From contig CAKUXP010000026.1 in NCBI GenBank assembly GCA_934700345.1, forward strand, positions 1 through 46,608: a DNA stretch of 46,608 nt, written 5' to 3'. A program made the position numbers and the translations under genes. The notes under the pieces are model-generated. The model had not been told where the DNA came from. It made no database searches and worked only from the letters and a program-made list of their open reading frames with translations. How positions within the stretch are numbered: the first letter of the stretch is position 1; each line of letters starts with the position of its first letter. This DNA comes from an uncultured Fibrobacter sp. (GTDB lineage: Bacteria > Fibrobacterota > Fibrobacteria > Fibrobacterales > Fibrobacteraceae). Of this stretch, positions 27,164-35,919 are shown piece after piece.

Positions 27164-29448
27164 ACAGAAAAAACCTCAAGTGGCACCTTCTCGTCGGCTG
27201 GGCGATTCTCGTCGTCATGGCCATTTTCCTTTTTCCGGATCGCGACCTCGCGCAGAAATCGGAAATTCCCCACCTAGGACAGATCAGCCCACGGACGATT
27301 ATCGCTCCGATTTCGTTCGAGGTTCCCAAATCCGCCCAAGAAATCGCCAACGAAAAAGCCCGGGCGGCGGACAAGGTCTATGCGGTCTTCGAATTCAACC
27401 ACGACGAAACGGTCCGCATCGGAAACGACCTGAAAGCCTACCTGGCAAACATCGCCAAGTACCGGACTCTCCAGGCAGAAATTTCCACGGCTTCCGCGGA
27501 AGATTCGTCCATACAGATCAAGGTCCAGCAGGCGGCACAACTTTTCCACCAGCTTACAAACCGTCTTTCCAATACGGCGGTCCAGCAGCTCGCTTCGAGC
27601 AAGCGCGCCACGGACTCCCTCGAAAGCGTCTTTGGCAGGATGCTCGAAAACGGCGTTTCGAACACGCTTCTTGCTCCGAGTAACACGAGTGTCCAACTTT
27701 TCCGCGACACTTACAGCCTCCAGGACGTAAACTTCATCCCTTACACGAAAACGGAAGTATCCCTGGTGCGCGACAGCGAAGAGCGAAAACTCGACGCAAG
27801 CCGAATCCAGCCGAGGGAACGCGCCATCGACGAAGCCTTCACCGACTTGCAGCAGAATTTCAAGAGCCAAGGCCTCCAAAGCGCCTTCTACGAAGCCCTC
27901 TACGTATTCACGCTCCCGAACGTCTTCTACCTCGCCAAGGAAACGGACCACCGGAAAGAAATGGCGGAAGCCCAGGTGAACGCCTCCAAAGGCATGATTC
28001 CCCGCGGCATGGAACTGGTCTCGCAAGGATCGATTGTCACCAAGGACATCCTCGAACGCCTTGAAGCCCTGCAAAACGCCCTGCAGAAAGAGGAAGGATC
28101 CCGACACGTCACGGCTCTCTATGGCCATATCGTCTTTATCGCAATCATCGTCTCGCTGTTTTTCCTCTACTTCTACTTTTTCCAGTTCGGACGCATCCGA
28201 AACCGCCGGGAACTCTGGTCCATCATCGTACTGGTCATCTTGCAGCTAGGCGCCTTTGCCGCCATCCACTACTTCTCCGCCTACATCCAAAAGGCGACAC
28301 CTTCGCTTCCGCAGGATTTCGACGTCATCTGGATGTACCCGTTCATCCTTTCGCCGGTCATCGCGACAGTCCTTTACGACCGGCAGCTCGGAACGATATT
28401 TGCCGCCTTCTCCGCCGCATTTCTGGGAATGCTCTCCGGCTACGATCTTTCCACGGCAATCCTCGCCTTTGGGATTTCCTGGGCCGGGCTTCACGGGTTA
28501 AACCGCATCCGTTACCGTTCGCAATTCATCTGGAGCATCCTCGAAGCGCTCATCGCCTTTGTCTGCGCCCTTGCTATCCAGCTTCTTCTCCGAAACCGCT
28601 TCCAAATGGACATCTTTCTCCCGACGCTCATCGCCGGCTCCATCAACATCGTCTTCTGCTGCGCGGTCTCCTCGGTCCTCCTAGTCCACCTCGCCGAGCG
28701 GGTCTTCGGCATCACGACCGACCTCACCCTCATGGAACTTTCGGACTTCAACCGTCCCGCCCTCAAGCGCATTTCTGACCTTGCGCCGGGAACGTTCCAC
28801 CACTCGATCCAGGTTGCAAACCTCGCCGAAAAGGTCGCCGACGAAATCGGAGCGAACTCGCTCCTCGTCCGCACCATGGCCCTCTACCACGACATCGGCA
28901 AGACAATGCGCCCGGAATTCTTTACGGAAAACCAGAAGCAGGGGCTAAATCCGCACAAGAGCCTTCCTCCGCTTGAATCTGCACGGATCATCATCAGCCA
29001 CGTTTCGCAGGGCGTCGAACTCGCCAAGGAATTCAACCTGCCTTCGGTCATCGCGGATGGCATCACGCAGCACCATGGCACAGGCATTGTCCAGTATTTC
29101 TACCTCGAATCCAAAAAGAACGATCCCGAGAATACGCATGTCGAAGACTTTACCTACCCGGGTCCGAAGCCGCAAAGCAAGGAAGCGGCGATTCTCATGA
29201 TTTCGGATGTCATTGAAGCTTCGAGCCGCGCCATGCCGGACCCCACGCCCGAAAAGCTCAGGGACCTTATCAACACGACCATCAATGCGCGCCTCAACGA
29301 AGGGCAGCTCTCGGAAAGCGGTCTCAACCTACGCGACCTGTCAAGGCTCTCCGAGGCGTTTCTCCAGAGCCTCGACGGGACCTACCACACCCGGGTCAAG
29401 TATCCCGCCGCGGCGCTCGCCGCCGGAAGGTTCGGACGCCGAATCTAG
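27160..29448 (+). CDS. pgpH: 7TM-HD phosphohydrolase, PgpH/YqfF-like
   Basis: 762 aa. After one N-terminal membrane helix comes a long extracytoplasmic 7TMR-HDED region (about 40-310), then seven helices (about 320-540) and a cytoplasmic HD domain (about 550-730). HD-domain ligands are visible in FHHSIQVANLAE, YHDIGK, ISHVSQGVEL, ITQHHGTG and MISDVIEA. In Listeria PgpH hydrolyses cyclic di-AMP to pApA in response to signals at the membrane; the same activity is inferred here. No diadenylate cyclase is in the window. It is the last gene of the operon, followed by a strong hairpin. Confidence 0.92.
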   Translation: MNRKNLKWHLLVGWAILVVMAIFLFPDRDLAQKSEIPHLGQISPRTIIAPISFEVPKSAQEIANEKARAADKVYAVFEFNHDETVRIGNDLKAYLANIAKYRTLQAEISTASAEDSSIQIKVQQAAQLFHQLTNRLSNTAVQQLASSKRATDSLESVFGRMLENGVSNTLLAPSNTSVQLFRDTYSLQDVNFIPYTKTEVSLVRDSEERKLDASRIQPRERAIDEAFTDLQQNFKSQGLQSAFYEALYVFTLPNVFYLAKETDHRKEMAEAQVNASKGMIPRGMELVSQGSIVTKDILERLEALQNALQKEEGSRHVTALYGHIVFIAIIVSLFFLYFYFFQFGRIRNRRELWSIIVLVILQLGAFAAIHYFSAYIQKATPSLPQDFDVIWMYPFILSPVIATVLYDRQLGTIFAAFSAAFLGMLSGYDLSTAILAFGISWAGLHGLNRIRYRSQFIWSILEALIAFVCALAIQLLLRNRFQMDIFLPTLIAGSINIVFCCAVSSVLLVHLAERVFGITTDLTLMELSDFNRPALKRISDLAPGTFHHSIQVANLAEKVADEIGANSLLVRTMALYHDIGKTMRPEFFTENQKQGLNPHKSLPPLESARIIISHVSQGVELAKEFNLPSVIADGITQHHGTGIVQYFYLESKKNDPENTHVEDFTYPGPKPQSKEAAILMISDVIEASSRAMPDPTPEKLRDLINTTINARLNEGQLSESGLNLRDLSRLSEAFLQSLDGTYHTRVKYPAAALAAGRFGRRI

Positions 29449-29467
29449 TCTCTGCCGATTATTTTTC

Positions 29468-29506
29468 AGACAAGAACTCCCCGCCTGGCGCGGGGAGTTC
29501 TTGTCT
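29468..29506. terminator. Perfect 17-bp hairpin between convergent pgpH and xylanase genes
   Basis: Bases 29468-29484 pair fully with 29490-29506 around a 5-nt loop. Neither side has a good T-run, so it may be a hairpin stopping or protecting both converging transcripts rather than a textbook terminator. Confidence 0.6.
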
Positions 29507-29521
29507 CAGGATAAGGCGTCC

Positions 29522-31171
29522 CTAGCGAATCCCAAGCGATTTTTCAGAACCGTTGGACTTTACCCGATACATTCCCGGAAATCCGCGGAAGCGTATCTTC
29601 CCGTCCTTGTCGGCGACAAGCGTTTCATCGGTAGCCCAGACCCTGTGCCACAAATCGTAAATGCGCTTCGCAGCGGGCTTTTCCGTTCCGTCCGCCGCGA
29701 TGATTCCGCCATCGGGAATCCAATGCCTAGCGTCCCAGAATCCCCAGAACAAGATTCCCTTCACCGCCGGATGGCTGAACGCGGTTCGAATAAACATTTC
29801 GTATTGATCGGCCCGCATCTCTTCCGTCATATTCGTCCCCCGGTCCTGCGTTCCCATATCAAATTCAGTCACCTTGATGGGAAGGCCCAGTTCCGAAAGA
29901 CGGTCGAGCCGCTCCTTGATAAGCGCGGGTACAACCTTCGCCCCGTTAAAATGGCACTGCACGCCGATTCCCGACACCGGAACCTTTCTGTCTAGCATTC
30001 CCCGGATCAGTTCGTAGTAGCGTTCCGTCTCGCCAAAAGCGACCACGTTGTAATCATTGATGTAAAGCTTCGCCGATGGGTCCGCACGATGCGCCCACAC
30101 GAAAGCGCTGTCGAGAAGCCCCCAGCCGCACTTGTCAAAGAGGAAGGTTTCGTGAATCGGCTCGTTCCACACATCGTATTCCGGGATTTTCCCCTTGTAT
30201 TCCTTCATGTCGCGTTCAATGCGCATCTTGATATTTTTCGAAATATCCTTGCAGCTGCCCTGGATTCCCCAATGCTTATCATAGTTATACTTCTGGATTC
30301 CCCAGACAAGGGTGTGCGCCCGGAAATTCCAACCGTTCTCCTTCGCAAAGTCCAGATATTCACGCATTTCCTCCTTGCGGATTTTCCCTTTTTTCGGCTC
30401 GTATTCCGGCCACTTGAAAAGGTTCTCGGGAACGCCTGCCCAGAAATACTTGTTCGCCGTCTTCCGATACCATTTTTCCACGCTGTCCTTGGGATTCCCG
30501 TAAAAAGCGATAGCCGTTCCAAAGGGAAAATCGTGCCGTTCAAGCGTCACGTGCACCGTATCGCCTGGTTTAAAGCCCGCAAGCGAGAGCTCCTTTTTCC
30601 GAATGGAATCGATCCGCGCGTCCGCCTTCGCATACCATTCCTTGTCAAAGCCACCTTCGACCGGATTCACCTCCACCTCGTCAAAGAAAACCTTTCCGGT
30701 CAAAAATCCCAGCTGGAAGACGACATTGTTCAGGCCGTAGCCTTTTTCGTCGGCGAAAAACTTCATCCGATAGGTCTTCCACTCCGGTGAAAGCGTCATC
30801 GAGGCGGATGTTTTCTGCCGGTAATCGGGCATTCCGCCCTGGACGACCACATTGATAGTCCCTCCCTTGTCCGCCTTTGCCTTGAAAGTCAACTCGTAAA
30901 AGGCCGTATCCGCCAAAAATTTCGGCGGCTGCAGCTGCAGGCCCCACCAGTCCTTCGGCTTTTTCCGAATCGTCACCACGGCTCCCTGCGAGCCATCGAA
31001 ACCGATTCCCGGCTCACCGATTTTCACAGACGCCTCCGCAGGTCCCGCTGGGTTATTCCACAGATACCAGCCTCCGTCTCCGTATTCCAAGTCACCATTG
31101 GAAATCAGGTTTTTCGCTCCCACATCCGACAGCAAGGCAAGCGAAAGAAGTACCAGGCATTTTTTTAACAT
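29522..31171 (-). CDS. Secreted GH10 endo-xylanase with an N-terminal carbohydrate-binding-type domain
   Basis: 549 aa starting MLKKCLVLLSLALLSDVGA, a signal peptide; the longer frame from 31198 is rejected because GAGG precedes ATG 31171. Residues about 20-170 form a jelly-roll module of CBM4/9/22 type (NLISNGDLEYGDGGWYLW, then VFFDEVEV at its end). Residues about 190-510 form the GH10 barrel. The acid/base glutamate is in YDVWNEPI and the nucleophile in KVTEFDMG; HTLVWG and LFWGFWD are further family marks. It cleaves beta-1,4-xylan outside the cell, in line with a plant-fibre degrader. A short C-terminal tail (RFRGFPGMYRV) is common after GH10 domains. No basic terminal domain or dockerin is seen. 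Confidence 0.95.
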   Translation of the reverse strand: MLKKCLVLLSLALLSDVGAKNLISNGDLEYGDGGWYLWNNPAGPAEASVKIGEPGIGFDGSQGAVVTIRKKPKDWWGLQLQPPKFLADTAFYELTFKAKADKGGTINVVVQGGMPDYRQKTSASMTLSPEWKTYRMKFFADEKGYGLNNVVFQLGFLTGKVFFDEVEVNPVEGGFDKEWYAKADARIDSIRKKELSLAGFKPGDTVHVTLERHDFPFGTAIAFYGNPKDSVEKWYRKTANKYFWAGVPENLFKWPEYEPKKGKIRKEEMREYLDFAKENGWNFRAHTLVWGIQKYNYDKHWGIQGSCKDISKNIKMRIERDMKEYKGKIPEYDVWNEPIHETFLFDKCGWGLLDSAFVWAHRADPSAKLYINDYNVVAFGETERYYELIRGMLDRKVPVSGIGVQCHFNGAKVVPALIKERLDRLSELGLPIKVTEFDMGTQDRGTNMTEEMRADQYEMFIRTAFSHPAVKGILFWGFWDARHWIPDGGIIAADGTEKPAAKRIYDLWHRVWATDETLVADKDGKIRFRGFPGMYRVKSNGSEKSLGIR

Positions 31172-31289
31172 AGACAACCTCGTAAAAATTTTACCCATAA
31201 TATATATCGGCTATTTCTAGCGGAATACTACGGATGATACAGTTCGCACAAAAAAAATTAAAACTTTTCATTTTTTTCACAAACCACCC

Positions 31290-31318
31290 TTGACACCTGA
31301 AAAACATCTTTATATATT
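31290..31318 (+). promoter_or_regulatory. Strong consensus promoter of the DUF3098-like gene and tRNA cluster
   Basis: TTGACA (31290-31295), a 17-bp spacer and TATATT (31313-31318) followed by TG. It is the best -35/-10 pair I see in the window, and it is the only promoter I see for the small gene and both tRNAs. Confidence 0.75.
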
Positions 31319-31364
31319 TGGGCTACCCTAACGGTGATAACACGAAGACAAGGTTGAGAAAGTT

Positions 31365-31550
31365 ATGAAAAAGAACATTCTTTTAGTCGCTCTCGGAACT
31401 TTGTTGGTTGTGATCGGATTTGTCTGTCTCGCTCAAGGGCCTGCGGACAACCCTGTATCGCTGACGGTCGCACCGATTATTTTGGTCTTCGCTTACCTGG
31501 TAGTAATTCCCATCGGAATTCTCTGGGGTGGTAAAAGCCAGAAGAAATAA
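31365..31550 (+). CDS. Small two-helix membrane protein, DUF3098-like
   Basis: 61 aa with two hydrophobic helices (ILLVALGTLLVVIGFVCLA and VAPIILVFAYLVVIPIGIL) separated by QGPADNPVS, and a lysine-rich end. The order, spacing and the APIILV turn resemble DUF3098 proteins of Bacteroidetes. The function is unknown. AAGG and GAGAAAG lie upstream of the ATG. The TAA stop ends at the base directly before the first base of tRNA-Val, so mRNA and tRNA are presumably cut from one transcript. Confidence 0.75.
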   Translation: MKKNILLVALGTLLVVIGFVCLAQGPADNPVSLTVAPIILVFAYLVVIPIGILWGGKSQKK

Positions 31551-31625
31551 GGGCGATTAGCTCAGTTGGTTCAGAGCAGCTGCCTTACAAGCAGCGGGTC
31601 AGCGGTTCGAATCCGTTATCGCCCA
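31551..31625 (+). tRNA. tRNA-Val (anticodon TAC)
   Basis: A cloverleaf is readable: 7-bp acceptor GGGCGAT/ATCGCCC, anticodon stem GCTGC/GCAGC around CTTACAA (anticodon TAC), T-loop GTTCGAATC, discriminator A. CCA is not encoded in full. Confidence 0.97.
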
Positions 31626-31629
31626 GAAT

Positions 31630-31705
31630 GGGGTGGTAGCTCAATTTTGGTTAGAGCACCGGCCTGTCACGCCGGAGGTTACGAGTTCAAGCCTCGTCCA
31701 TCCCG
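31630..31705 (+). tRNA. tRNA-Asp (anticodon GTC)
   Basis: Acceptor GGGGTGG/CCATCCC (one wobble), anticodon stem CCGGC/GCCGG around CTGTCAC (anticodon GTC), T-loop GTTCAAGCC, discriminator G. It follows tRNA-Val by 4 nt. Confidence 0.96.
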
Positions 31706-31711
31706 CTAAAA

Positions 31712-31738
31712 AGTCTCTCTGCAAAGAGAGGCTTTTTT
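31712..31738 (+). terminator. Rho-independent terminator after the tRNA pair
   Basis: A 9-bp stem (31712-31720 with 31725-31733, one T-G pair), a GCAA tetraloop, then a run of T. Confidence 0.9.
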
Positions 31739-31802
31739 GTTATATCCTTTCATCGGACACAAAACTTTTCCCTTTTCCCTCCCCAAAAAAAACAGCGTTT
31801 AC

Positions 31803-32852
31803 TCAGCGGTTAATCTTCGCCGTATCGATTTTACACCATTCGCCGCGTTCCCGATGAATTTGGCAAAGTCCTTCAAAGCCCCTTGGAAAACCTCCTCGCA
31901 CCACCTTTTCCTTAGATTCGGGACATTTTTCCGCGACCCGAATCTTGAACTTGACTTCCCGCTCGATTTTTCGAGAATTACAGGTCAACGCAGCGTCCCA
32001 TTTCGCCAAAAAGGTCCGATTTTCCAGTTTTTCCTTATCGTCTAGGAATTTTCCCACCGGCAGCGACTGCGGAATCGCCACCTTCACCACCGAATCGACA
32101 AGGAAAACGCCCTTGCTCTTTTGCCGCTCCACATAAGGCCCCATCGTAAAAACCCCGAGCTCTTCAAAATCAACCGCCAGATTCTTGACGCTTTCAAATC
32201 CGCCATCGCAGGCTTCCACCGCTTTATCGAAAAAAGAAACCGGCGTTATGTAGTCCAAAACATTTGCCCGGAGAAATTCCCCCTTGCTCGAAAGACAGTA
32301 CTCCGCCACGGTGAAAGGCCCTTCGCATTCTCCCACGATTTTTGCCCGAAATTTCGCCGAGAGGTGGATAGATGAAGACAGGCTCGCAGACCAGTTTCCG
32401 TCAAAAATTTTTCCGTAAAATCCGGGCAAGGAATCCTTGGCGTGGATCATTTCAAAACGCATCGAGTAAAGAGGATCGTGTTCCATCCCCACGTAACGGC
32501 TTAACGGGGGTACTTTCCGCATGAGCGTTTCGCAATGAACGCAGCTATAGACTCCACCACCGCCACCACCCTTCAAGCGAAAACACAGACAGTTTTCTTC
32601 GCTATCGTCGCAACAAGCGCAGCGTTTTTCATAAATTTTCGGAGCTTCCAAAAAATAGCCGTAACTCCACTTTAAAACATTTGCCGGGAGAGAGTCGGGA
32701 ATTTTCCAGCTGGAATCGTAGGGAACTTCGACGTCCTTTGTCAGGTGCAGTTCGTAGGCGTTTTCCCCGATAAAAACGGCGCAGTATTCCGCCACGGGTT
32801 CTTGCGCGTAAGCGGATGCGATGAGCAAAAACACGGCGATGAAAATTTTCAT
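31803..32852 (-). CDS. Secreted cysteine-rich protein of unknown function
   Basis: 349 aa with signal peptide MKIFIAVFLLIASAYAQ. The mature part has many cysteines, including clusters (KRCACCDDSEENCLCF and YSCVHCET) around a run of six glycines, suggesting disulphide bonds or metal binding outside the cytoplasm. I recognise no family. The ATG at 32852 overlaps the stop of the upstream HExxH protein by 4 nt (ATGA), and AAGGA precedes it, so the two are coupled. It may be a partner of that protein. Convergent with the tRNA unit. Confidence 0.65.
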   Translation of the reverse strand: MKIFIAVFLLIASAYAQEPVAEYCAVFIGENAYELHLTKDVEVPYDSSWKIPDSLPANVLKWSYGYFLEAPKIYEKRCACCDDSEENCLCFRLKGGGGGGVYSCVHCETLMRKVPPLSRYVGMEHDPLYSMRFEMIHAKDSLPGFYGKIFDGNWSASLSSSIHLSAKFRAKIVGECEGPFTVAEYCLSSKGEFLRANVLDYITPVSFFDKAVEACDGGFESVKNLAVDFEELGVFTMGPYVERQKSKGVFLVDSVVKVAIPQSLPVGKFLDDKEKLENRTFLAKWDAALTCNSRKIEREVKFKIRVAEKCPESKEKVVRGGFPRGFEGLCQIHRERGEWCKIDTAKINR

Positions 32853-35557
32853 TCGGAATTTTCCTTGTAGCAAGGCTCGGCATTCCACTTTATTTTTTGA
32901 AGTACGACCAAAGAGTCGATATTTATCCGCGCATGGCTGGCATTGTTCTTGTCTTCATCATCCCAGGCGTTTTGTATTTCCAACATTTTACGGTATCTTT
33001 TTTCCATCACCGGCCAAAAAGTTTTCTTGACGATGTAGCAGGAATTTTTCTCCGTTAATCGGTTGCGATTTACTGAAATTTTTTCTTTCCACTCGTCATT
33101 TCCCTCCAGAAGATAAATTTCTTCATGCCTATTTTCGTGGGCGAGCAACCGTTCGTCATCCGAATCGACAACTTTATCAATAGAATCTTTGGGAGTTTTC
33201 ATATACAAATCAGCCACGATAATCGTTTTTGTTTGCGATACACAGTCAAAATGTACATTTCTAAATCCGAGTTCGGTCTTTGCCTCCACATACCCGCTAA
33301 CCGTCTTGAAAGAAACGCTCCAATTTTCAAAGAATTCGCGGACCGTTCTTCTGTCTCGATGCGCTTTCCTTGCATAGAACGCATTCCTTTTTCCAAAAAC
33401 ATTCCGGTGTTTTTGCTTTCTCCCTAGAGCATCATACAGGCCGACAACCGATTCGCCTAAAGTTTCTACCGAATCTTCCGACGTTTCCAGAGGCTCGTTT
33501 CGCTTAAAGAAGATTTCGTTTTCCGGGCAGACAGGTTCATCTTCCGAATCATCCGCTTCGCAAGGTACTTCCACCCACCAATAGGAATCCTGCGCATTGT
33601 TGTTTATCCAGCCATATTGGGCGCCGCGGTCGGGATTCAAGGCGTAACACTTGCCGGTTTCCATATTGTCCAAACCACCGGAAAAACAATCCCCGGGTAA
33701 ATAGATAGCGGTAGGTCCACGCCTGTTTTCATAGCAACCGGCAGAAGTCGTTTCAATAAGCGGAACGCTTCCATCACAGGGAACTTCCATCCACCACCAG
33801 GAATCCTGCGCATTGTCGTTTATCCAACCGAATTGGATGCCGCGTTCGGGATTCAAGGAATAACACTTGCCGATTTCCATATTTCGCAGACCATCGTTAA
33901 AAACTTGTTCCGGTGAATAAATTTGCTTCTCTCCCGCGACAAAAGTTTCCGATTCAAAGCCTTCTGCTTTCGATGAAGATGACACATAACCGCCCGAAGC
34001 GGAAGAAGCCTCTTCAGAAAAGCTGGACGAAGAATTTCCAAAATTCCCCATGGAAGAGGAGCCAATCGAAATACTTGAAGATGTCATTTCGAAGCCGGAA
34101 GAATAATTTCCTTCAGAAGCCGAAGAAAAATCATGAAACGCCGAAGATGACGAAACTTCTTCGCTTTCCGAGGAAGAAGACATGTCGCTAGATTCGGAAG
34201 ATGAACTATACTTATAATACTGGCACCAACGAACAAGACGAAGTAAGGAATCTTTATTCCAAACATTCCAAATATTACCAGGAACTTCACAAGCAAATCC
34301 CGTATATTCACTGGTACATGATAGCCGCCCCGAAGAATCCAGCGAAAATACATTAAAATTCCTAGAAGCCGTACAACCATCTTTTGTTCCCGTGTTATAC
34401 AAACTGATCACATCATTACAATAATACTTTCCGCTCTGCAAAACTTTAATCGTATCCGAGCAAAATCTATTTCGATTATCACAAAGCTCTTTTGGCGTGT
34501 ATTCAAAACAAGCATTCTCTGATAAAGAATTGCTTATTTCATCGGAATAACAGATATACTCTGTAACAAAAGGATCACTCAAGTTCCTCAAAATAACAGG
34601 CATTTCTGAAACTATTTTTAACGTCGTAGGATTTTCACAATAGTCAGACTGAACTTTTCCTCCATCACCAACAAATGAAGGTATTTTATTCATAAAAGCT
34701 ACCGTTCCTTGTTTTGGCATATCGCCCAATGCCGCGCAGCTTCCACGCCCCGCAATATAATATCCAGATTTTCCGCAGGGATAAACTTTATCGACAAACC
34801 CGAATTCCCCTTGAGGCGCATTGGCCACATCGCAATATTCTCCCGAACAGCCCGAACCGCTTGAACTAGGAGTTCCGCCTCCGCTTGACAAAGAACCGCT
34901 TCCCGAATCCGAGGACTCCTCTTCTCCAAAACCGGACGAGGAACTCTCACCGCTACTGGACGAGGAATTGCCAGAAGACGAGCTTTCCTCCGAGCTCGAA
35001 CTGCTCTCCGAACATCCTGAAAGCGTGCTGTCCGTCTTTCCGCAGATCTTGGGCAAAGGGAAAGAATGCCCCCATTCCCCATTGGTAAACGAACAAACAT
35101 AGTCCGTCAGCCTGCACTGTTCCGCACACGAGTTCTTGAAATCCTCGACATCTTTTTTGATATTCTTTGCCGTGCAAGTATTGCAGGAATAAGTCACTTG
35201 AAAACGATCTTCAAGAATAAGTCCCGAAGATTCCATGCATTCTGCTTTATAAACGACGCTGCCATAAAACGAAGCCCCTCCTCCAAAGGATGTATCACAC
35301 AGCTGTTTAAATACACTTAGAGCACCGTTAGCGATCTCTTCGTTTTCATAGCAACTAGTTAGGGCATACGTATTTTTTTCCATTAAAAGGAAAAACACGC
35401 AAACCACGAACATTACCACAGACACACAACATGAATTCCTTTTCTTCGGAACACCGTTCAATCGCTTGCTCAACTTGATACGATGCCGAGTGTTTTCTAA
35501 TGCTATCAGGCAGTACCGGCAAAGGCAATTCGTACTTGACAGGCGAAACTCTTTCAT
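32849..35557 (-). CDS. Ser/Cys-rich secreted protein with two internal repeats and an HExxH domain
   Basis: 902 aa from ATG 35557. A hydrophobic segment near residues 44-60 acts as signal peptide or anchor. It is followed by a Cys-rich region shared with the paralogue (NTCTAKNIKKDVEDF), a Ser/Glu linker (about 185-245), a diverged Cys-rich region, and a second Ser-rich linker (about 450-535). Two ~70-aa repeats lie at about 555-670, each with GKCYxLNP, GWIN and NAQDS. Near residue 807 is HENRH, an HExxH zinc-protease motif preceded by LLA and followed 100 residues on by DEDKNNASHARI. That layout recalls DUF922-type secreted metallopeptidases, though weakly. The start lies inside the upstream lipoprotein gene, in another frame. 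GTG and ATG starts nearer the hydrophobic segment are alternatives. Confidence 0.7.
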   Translation of the reverse strand: MKEFRLSSTNCLCRYCLIALENTRHRIKLSKRLNGVPKKRNSCCVSVVMFVVCVFFLLMEKNTYALTSCYENEEIANGALSVFKQLCDTSFGGGASFYGSVVYKAECMESSGLILEDRFQVTYSCNTCTAKNIKKDVEDFKNSCAEQCRLTDYVCSFTNGEWGHSFPLPKICGKTDSTLSGCSESSSSSEESSSSGNSSSSSGESSSSGFGEEESSDSGSGSLSSGGGTPSSSGSGCSGEYCDVANAPQGEFGFVDKVYPCGKSGYYIAGRGSCAALGDMPKQGTVAFMNKIPSFVGDGGKVQSDYCENPTTLKIVSEMPVILRNLSDPFVTEYICYSDEISNSLSENACFEYTPKELCDNRNRFCSDTIKVLQSGKYYCNDVISLYNTGTKDGCTASRNFNVFSLDSSGRLSCTSEYTGFACEVPGNIWNVWNKDSLLRLVRWCQYYKYSSSSESSDMSSSSESEEVSSSSAFHDFSSASEGNYSSGFEMTSSSISIGSSSMGNFGNSSSSFSEEASSASGGYVSSSSKAEGFESETFVAGEKQIYSPEQVFNDGLRNMEIGKCYSLNPERGIQFGWINDNAQDSWWWMEVPCDGSVPLIETTSAGCYENRRGPTAIYLPGDCFSGGLDNMETGKCYALNPDRGAQYGWINNNAQDSYWWVEVPCEADDSEDEPVCPENEIFFKRNEPLETSEDSVETLGESVVGLYDALGRKQKHRNVFGKRNAFYARKAHRDRRTVREFFENWSVSFKTVSGYVEAKTELGFRNVHFDCVSQTKTIIVADLYMKTPKDSIDKVVDSDDERLLAHENRHEEIYLLEGNDEWKEKISVNRNRLTEKNSCYIVKKTFWPVMEKRYRKMLEIQNAWDDEDKNNASHARINIDSLVVLQKIKWNAEPCYKENSE
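34023..34210 (-). repeat. Shared Ser-rich linker block, copy 2
   Basis: Matches 36043-36230 (offset 2020) with roughly a dozen differences. It encodes the second serine-rich linker. Sequence on either side is unrelated between the copies. Confidence 0.8.
34794..35191 (-). repeat. 398-bp repeat block, copy 2 (Cys domain and Ser/Glu linker)
   Basis: Matches 36832-37229 (offset 2038) with two mismatches. It encodes the shared Cys-rich region and first Ser/Glu linker. Both edges are abrupt. Confidence 0.92.
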
Positions 35558-35672
35558 CTTTCACCCCCACGGTTTCCACTGTGGACACATCCGGCTTGCC
35601 CGAATCCCTTTCCGAGCAAGCCACGCAGAGCGAGAGCACAAAGGCCATCGACAAAACCAGTTTCGCATTCAT
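35355..35672 (-). CDS. Small lipoprotein, cassette copy 2
   Basis: 105 aa. Signal peptide and lipobox LSLCVAC, then 20 residues identical to the other copy up to VETVGV, then a different C-terminal part. Both copies keep a cysteine pattern near the end (CVC then FNGKKYVC here; CIC then LDGKAFKC in the other). AAGGAG sits 5 nt before the ATG. The last 203 nt overlap the start of the HExxH protein gene in a different frame. Function unknown; the pairing with a secreted partner is conserved in both cassettes. Confidence 0.75.
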   Translation of the reverse strand: MNAKLVLSMAFVLSLCVACSERDSGKPDVSTVETVGVKDERVSPVKYELPLPVLPDSIRKHSASYQVEQAIERCSEEKEFMLCVCGNVRGLRVFPFNGKKYVCPN

Positions 35673-35919
35673 GGGAACTCCTTATTTTTTTCAATTGACG
35701 TTTCCTGTCCCAAAACAACAAAGAAGCGCATCGGCGGGCAAAACAATCAGGCAAAGACAGAGGATTTTGCACAAATCGTCTATCGCGGACAAATAAAAAT
35801 TTATCGGGAAAATTTTCCATACCATAACCTCAACAAGAAAAAGATAACACGTCTCCAATCAAATCGCAAGTAAATTTATCGAAACGGAATTTTAACCAAA
35901 GCGCACAACATTTTTTCCA
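35560..35919 (-). repeat. 360-bp repeat block, cassette copy 2 (upstream region plus lipoprotein start)
   Basis: Matches 37595-37954 (offset 2035) with no mismatch that I can find. It covers the upstream region, the SD and the first 37 codons of the lipoprotein, and stops where the C-terminal part begins to differ. Confidence 0.9.

Noticed and set aside
35355..35672. Programmed frameshift joining the lipoprotein start to the long secreted protein
   Set aside because: Both copies keep a full lipoprotein frame with a conserved cysteine pattern to its own stop, and the second frame has its own ATG and signal-like segment. I see no slippery sequence. Overlapping genes explain the data better.
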